DNA from: Methanobrevibacter sp.
Lineage (GTDB): Archaea > Methanobacteriota > Methanobacteria > Methanobacteriales > Methanobacteriaceae
Assembly: GCA_017553445.1 (NCBI GenBank)
Contig: JAFZMD010000058.1
Coordinates: 1-46,547 of the forward strand
DNA length: 46,547 bases
Direction: 5' to 3'
Of the stretch, positions 42,262 through 46,547 are shown piece by piece (position 1 is the first letter of the stretch; each line of letters begins with the position of its first letter). A program made the position numbers and the translations under genes. The notes under the pieces are model-generated. The model did not search any database. It saw nothing but the letters and a program-made list of their open reading frames with translations, and was not told the origin of the DNA.

Positions 42262-44505
42262 CTAGCACAATCTCTCCTTACTTTCAAATACATCATCAGC
42301 TTCATTATCCTTAAAAGTACAGTCCATTACCATCAAATCACAATATGTCCTCACACATCGCGTATTAGGAATTAAGCGATGTTCAGGAGGATTTGTGAAT
42401 ATTGCGCCTCCTTTTTTAGAAGAATTATCTTTTAAATCACAATTTTCAATTTTAAAAATCCCAAAATTACCTATTGCTCCGCCCAAACATTTCGAAGAGT
42501 TATTTGAAAAGTTAGCGCATTCACATGAAACTTTACATTTTCTATGATTATATATTGCGCCGCCGCACCCGTCTGATTGATTATTACGGAAATCTGACTC
42601 ATAAATAGAAAATTTACGCAGGTTAAATATTGCTCCGCCCAAGCAGCCTGCAGAATTATGCGAGAAACTGCTGTTATCACATTCCGCCCCATATGACCCA
42701 TAATGGTATATTGCGCCGCCGCTTAAAGTTGATTTGTTGTTTTTAAAATCTGATTTTGAAATAAAAAGTCCACCCTCATTAAATATTGCTCCGCCACTTT
42801 CTTCTGCACGATTTTCCTCGAAAGTTGAATCATAAATCTTCAAACTGCCATCATTTTTTATTGCTCCACCGTTTCCGGCAAATCCATTTTTAAAAACAAT
42901 ATCCTGAAGTTTAATACTTCTACCGGTTACATTAAAAATCCGTGTTTTTCCACATGCATCTATTGAATGGCCGTCCCCATTGATAATCATGCCATCGATA
43001 TCCAATTCAATGCCGTTTAAAAATAGCAATTCCTCACCATCTTTTAAAACAATGTCTGAATCCAAAACTATCTCTTTTTTGCCGCTTCGGATTAACTCAT
43101 CCAGATGTTTAAAGCTTTCCTGTCCCATAACATGCACATATTTCTTATGAGCCTTATTTAATGCTCCCGGAATTGAATAGGGCATGTTACAATCCTTACC
43201 ATAAGTTTTAATTTCTAAAACGACTTCCTTTACCAGAGGATTATCCGAATTGTAGATTGATCTTCTAAGAATGCGCTCGTCATCGATTTGTGCAATTGCA
43301 AAAGTTATCAGTTCTTTATCCTCTTCCTTGGATACGATTTTATTAAGCAGATTATCATTCGTTAGGGAGAAAATAATTCTTCTTCGAACAAGATCTGAAG
43401 GATTTTCATCCCAGAAATCCAATAAAATCTGGCTTGTATAGAACTTGGTTGCTGCAATGCGTCTGGTTTTCACAGATCCATTAACTATCAGCTCGAACAG
43501 CTCTTCTTGTGTTAATGGACAAGGCGAATTCAGCTTATACATTGCATATAGTTTGGATTCATTGGGAAAACCCTTTCCAAAAACCTGTTTAAGCGTTGAT
43601 TCATCTTCAATAGCATTTACTGCTTCATCTATAAATTGGCCATTTTTAAGTAAATCTAGCAATATTTGCTCTGATTTAATTTTTGACACAGCCAAAGTGC
43701 GTGCTCCATACCATTGGCTTTCTTCAGATACTTTCAAAAGAAGTTCATCCGAATGAATTTTTTTACATGCCAAAGAAGATACATGACCAAAAGTGTTCCT
43801 AACGGCAATTTTATATAAAATTTCCTCATTCTCAATGCGCTTGACACAGGCAATTTTAATATTTTCGCTCACATCATTTAATGCAAAATTTCCAAAAAGC
43901 TTTTCATCGTTTAAATTAGGATTGCTTATTGCCTGGACTCTGACATACGTATTCTCATCATTAATTGCAATATCCCTTAATATTTCTTCATTTGTTAATC
44001 TGCCAACTGCAAACATTCTGACTTTATAAGAAGAATCATTCAATGAGATGCTTTCAAATAGCTTTTCATCATCAATCTTGGATAGTGCCTTTAGTCTGAT
44101 TGACGGATGAGGGTCATTTTCTGCAATAGCCGCCAATGTCTTTTCATCACTAATGTAATCAAACAATAATGAACGTATATGCCAGTTTGAATCCTTTTGA
44201 GCAATATTTTCAAGAATATCCGGGTTTTTAATTTTTCTTAAGGCAAGGCGCTTAACTTCATTGTTTTTTTCCAAAAATACTATTTCAGACAGGAAAATTT
44301 CATCAGTTATTTTTCTTAAAGCCTCTTTTCTAACCCTATAAAAAGAATCGTTTAAAGCATAATTTTTTAGAATATCCTCATCAGAAGTTTTTTTGGCGAT
44401 TAACCTTCTAACCCACTTGTTTGGATGGTTGAAGTTCATATCCTGATTATTTTTTCTAAATTCGCGAACTTCCTTTTGGGATTTCTCATCTACTTTATAA
44501 CACAT
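42262..44505 (-). CDS. HEAT-like repeats fused to a beta-helix domain
   Basis: 747 residues. Residues about 25-450 are some 16 short alpha-solenoid repeats (ILRDIAINDENTYVRVQAI type). After a linker (YSIPGALNKAHKKY) comes the cassette ELIRSGKKEIVLDSDIVL ... INGDGHSIDACGKTRIF, also found in the proteins at 11499 and 21940, and then about seven GGAI(F/Y)N beta-helix turns. No signal peptide or anchor. The fusion shows that the beta-helix cassette works in the cytoplasm, or at least with the same partners as the HEAT-like repeats. No clear ribosome site. Function unknown. Confidence 0.82.
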   Translation of the reverse strand: MCYKVDEKSQKEVREFRKNNQDMNFNHPNKWVRRLIAKKTSDEDILKNYALNDSFYRVRKEALRKITDEIFLSEIVFLEKNNEVKRLALRKIKNPDILENIAQKDSNWHIRSLLFDYISDEKTLAAIAENDPHPSIRLKALSKIDDEKLFESISLNDSSYKVRMFAVGRLTNEEILRDIAINDENTYVRVQAISNPNLNDEKLFGNFALNDVSENIKIACVKRIENEEILYKIAVRNTFGHVSSLACKKIHSDELLLKVSEESQWYGARTLAVSKIKSEQILLDLLKNGQFIDEAVNAIEDESTLKQVFGKGFPNESKLYAMYKLNSPCPLTQEELFELIVNGSVKTRRIAATKFYTSQILLDFWDENPSDLVRRRIIFSLTNDNLLNKIVSKEEDKELITFAIAQIDDERILRRSIYNSDNPLVKEVVLEIKTYGKDCNMPYSIPGALNKAHKKYVHVMGQESFKHLDELIRSGKKEIVLDSDIVLKDGEELLFLNGIELDIDGMIINGDGHSIDACGKTRIFNVTGRSIKLQDIVFKNGFAGNGGAIKNDGSLKIYDSTFEENRAEESGGAIFNEGGLFISKSDFKNNKSTLSGGAIYHYGSYGAECDNSSFSHNSAGCLGGAIFNLRKFSIYESDFRNNQSDGCGGAIYNHRKCKVSCECANFSNNSSKCLGGAIGNFGIFKIENCDLKDNSSKKGGAIFTNPPEHRLIPNTRCVRTYCDLMVMDCTFKDNEADDVFESKERLC

Positions 44506-44764
44506 TGATTATATATTTGACCTAAATGTTAATAAGTTTAATTTAATGAAAATCCTTAAGTTAGCCGTTTAGAGTTTTTCATACATCAAAATCGTTTAAG
44601 ATAATTAGAAATAGCTTTCATAATTTAAATGGTAATCAGCAAAAAACAGCAAATAATAATATCCATCCGCCATTAACTGCAAGGGTATTGGATTTGAAAG
44701 TAAACTTGAAACACAGATATACATCCACAAGATGATTTAGGTGGGAAAATTCAAAATGTAGGAG

Positions 44765-45721
44765 TTAATGCGGAAATGAGTAAGTAGAATTCTTAGTTCT
44801 TTCCAAAATTGAAGCTGCCGCTTTACATATTCTCGGATCTTTATGATTTTCCATTATATATTTTAAATTTGACTTATATCCAATTAAGTTCAGTGCTTTG
44901 ATAGCTATTTTACGATTCGGATAATCAAAAACGATTGTTGTATATATTTCATCTCCGGGAAACATGTCCGATACCACATGACTGCCATGAATATTGTCCT
45001 CGTCATCGCCATCATTTGGAATATACTTGCTTTTGGGGGCCAATGGCACTTTTAAAAGTTCCCTTAACTTTTCATCATCCTTAAGTCCCATTGCAACCCT
45101 TATTCTGCATTCATGATTTAGTTTTCCACCATACAATAGCTCACTTAACTTTTTATAATCCTTTAGTCTTTCTGCAACCATTATCTCTTTATCCCTGTCC
45201 AATTCGCCGCTATACAATAACTCGGATAACGCATCATTTCCTACCGCCCTCATCGCATATCTGTAAACATAGATGGACTTGGATTTTTTAACTACCTCCA
45301 TCAGCTTTGAAGTATCCTTAATTCTCATGCAGGCAAATCTTGCCATGGTATCAGTATCACCTAAAGGAAATACAGCATATTTGGGATTTTCCAGGGCAAA
45401 TTCAAGCAGGACATCCTCATATTTTTCACTGTCACAATAATCTATAAACCTCGTGCCGGCTTCATGCCTTACAAAATCACTGGAATCATTTAAAATCAAA
45501 TCAAGAAGTATTTCATCATTATTAACTTGCCTAATGGCCTGCATTCTTAAAAAAATATCTCCATCGTAAGCATAATCTGCAAGAATGCTTTTATCTTCAA
45601 TATTGTCAGCTGCTCTAATTCTAACTCGAATATCAAAATCAGGATTTTTAACTATTTCAAGCAATTGGTTTTGGTCTTTAATTTTTTCAACGTCATCAAC
45701 AGTTAATTTTGAAGCATCCAT
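44765..45721 (-). CDS. HEAT-like repeat protein
   Basis: 318 residues of short alpha-solenoid repeats (LLDLILNDSSDFVRHEAG; MARFACMRIKDTSKLMEV), with two shorter duplicated repeats in the middle (ALSELLYSGELDRDKEI and KLSELLYGGKLNHECRI) and a less regular acidic loop near 230-250. TATTATATATG-like TATA at about 45744-45753 is 25 bases before the ATG and there is no ribosome site, so the mRNA is probably leaderless. Soluble scaffold protein; role unknown. Confidence 0.72.
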   Translation of the reverse strand: MDASKLTVDDVEKIKDQNQLLEIVKNPDFDIRVRIRAADNIEDKSILADYAYDGDIFLRMQAIRQVNNDEILLDLILNDSSDFVRHEAGTRFIDYCDSEKYEDVLLEFALENPKYAVFPLGDTDTMARFACMRIKDTSKLMEVVKKSKSIYVYRYAMRAVGNDALSELLYSGELDRDKEIMVAERLKDYKKLSELLYGGKLNHECRIRVAMGLKDDEKLRELLKVPLAPKSKYIPNDGDDEDNIHGSHVVSDMFPGDEIYTTIVFDYPNRKIAIKALNLIGYKSNLKYIMENHKDPRICKAAASILERTKNSTYSFPH

Positions 45722-45852
45722 ATGCTAATGTTTAATTTTTATCATATATAATGTTATTATAAGTTAATCCGGGGATTTTTCTATTAATGGGTGAATTAGA
45801 CTGAAAAATAGCGAAATTAAGAATATCTTAAACTTTAGAAATTTAAGTGCAC

Positions 45853-45880
45853 TAAAGAAATTACTTTATTTGATTTATAA
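45853..45880 (+). promoter_or_regulatory. Promoter with TAAAG-N6-CTTTA palindrome before small membrane gene
   Basis: TAAAG-AAATTA-CTTTA at 45853-45868, then TTTGATTTATAA. The TATA part lies about 27 bases before the ATG at 45904, predicting a leaderless mRNA. Confidence 0.6.
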
Positions 45881-45903
45881 GCAATCTAAAATAATCTATA
45901 TGT

Positions 45904-46188
45904 ATGGGAGAATATACTAAAATTAAGGGGATAGTGCTTATAGGAGTTGGATTATTTATTTTTTCTTTAATTGAATGTATATATTACGTTTTTACTTATG
46001 GCCATCCTGTCATATGGCAGGAGCTACTCACTACGAAAATATTGCTATTATCAATACCTATATTATTTATAATAAGCGTAATAGTCAAAATAATTAAGCG
46101 AAATGAAGATTTTGAAGACATACTATTGGAAGTATATGGTCCGTTTCTGATTTGGGTAGCTCTGCTATCTTTGGTAGCGAAAAATTAG
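45904..46188 (+). CDS. Small membrane protein (94 aa)
   Basis: Three hydrophobic segments (GIVLIGVGLFIFSLIE; ILLLSIPILFIISVIVKI; VYGPFLIWVALLSLVA), so an integral membrane protein. No family recognised. No ribosome site is present, but the palindromic promoter spacing fits leaderless translation from this ATG. It is divergent from the HEAT-like gene at 44765 and convergent with the WD40 gene. Function unknown. Confidence 0.6.
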   Translation: MGEYTKIKGIVLIGVGLFIFSLIECIYYVFTYGHPVIWQELLTTKILLLSIPILFIISVIVKIIKRNEDFEDILLEVYGPFLIWVALLSLVAKN

Positions 46189-46274
46189 CCATGAATGATT
46201 CAAAAAAAGTTATTCAAAGGAAAACATTTAAACTCTTAAATGATTCCTTTAAATTATTAAATTAATCCCCAAAT

Positions 46275-46547
46275 TTAATTTTTAAACTCAAAGAACCTTA
46301 CATTACCTAAGACATCTCCAATTACTAATTTATCACCACTAACACTAATTGCAGTTGCATAGATATCCAAGTAATAAGTATATTTACACTGATTATTTTT
46401 CCATAATTTTAATGTATAATCTTTAGATACACTAATAATCTGAGAATCATCTGCATAAATATTAATAATTTCTTTTTCATGACCTTTTAAACTGGTTGAT
46501 TGATTTTCATCCAAATCAAATACCTCTAAAGATCCGTCTTCATAACC
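46275..46547 (-). CDS. WD40-repeat protein, C-terminal part (5' end outside window)
   Basis: The frame is open to the window edge and encodes beta-propeller blades: GYEDGSLEVFDLDE, then LKGHEKEIINI ... DYTLKLWKN and a final GDKLVIGDVLGNVRFFEF before the stop. The GH ... LW spacing is typical of WD40 repeats. WD40 propellers are protein-binding platforms. The gene is truncated here, so other domains (for example a kinase) could lie upstream. Confidence 0.75.
   Translation of the reverse strand, partial: GYEDGSLEVFDLDENQSTSLKGHEKEIINIYADDSQIISVSKDYTLKLWKNNQCKYTYYLDIYATAISVSGDKLVIGDVLGNVRFFEFKN

Overview
The window is a strongly AT-rich archaeal chromosome segment. EF-1alpha, tRNA genes without an encoded CCA, 3-hexulose-6-phosphate isomerase, RtcB, TATA-type promoters, GGTG/GGAGG ribosome sites and a large secreted Ig-repeat adhesin-like protein together suggest a host-associated Methanobacteriales methanogen, most like Methanobrevibacter. 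This assignment is an inference from gene content; no database search was possible.

Layout. (1) 166-8549, all minus: a compact six-gene phospho-signalling operon. In transcription order it encodes a winged-helix/FHA protein, a Ser/Thr kinase fused to an Hsp70 ATPase, a 43-residue protein, a PPP-type phosphatase, an acidic helical protein of unknown function, and an HD-domain protein with two C-terminal RyR domains. (2) 8630-11252: hexulose-phosphate isomerase, a short catalytically complete RtcB RNA ligase, a DgkA-type lipid kinase and a small phosphatase whose P-loop looks like that of phosphoarginine phosphatases. (3) 11499-24486: beta-helix repeat proteins without signal peptides (the first one frameshifted), a methyltransferase, TPR and HEAT-like proteins, a normal GlmS, a second GlmS whose isomerase site is altered, and a small phosphatase fused to HEAT-like repeats. 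(4) 24613-31128: a secreted Ig-repeat adhesin, a leucine-rich/zinc-ribbon protein, an EF-1alpha gene outside its usual ribosomal operon, and two vWA proteins. (5) 31186-34170: a minus-strand tRNA array of about 20 intact or near-intact genes plus several decayed copies, covering most amino acids once, with duplicated promoter blocks. (6) 34782-41678: an operon of TPR, zinc-ribbon/TPR, TPR/zinc-protease and TPR proteins ending in a DnaK-type Hsp70. Upstream of it are a PNKP-like kinase and a frameshifted gene. (7) 41848-46547: HEAT-like repeat proteins, one fused to a beta-helix, a small membrane protein and the 3' end of a WD40 gene.

Two themes tie the window together. One is protein-phosphorylation and chaperone logic: kinase-Hsp70, FHA, PPP phosphatase, vWA, a second Hsp70 with TPR partners, and two low-molecular-weight phosphatases. 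The other is scaffold repeats that are probably cytoplasmic: HEAT-like, TPR, WD40 and signal-less beta-helices, fused in unusual combinations. A 16-bp inverted repeat, TAAAG-N6-CTTTA, lies a few bases upstream of TATA boxes at eight places (glmS, the adhesin, vWA/EF-1alpha, four tRNA promoters and a small membrane gene). It is either an extended core-promoter element or a shared operator.
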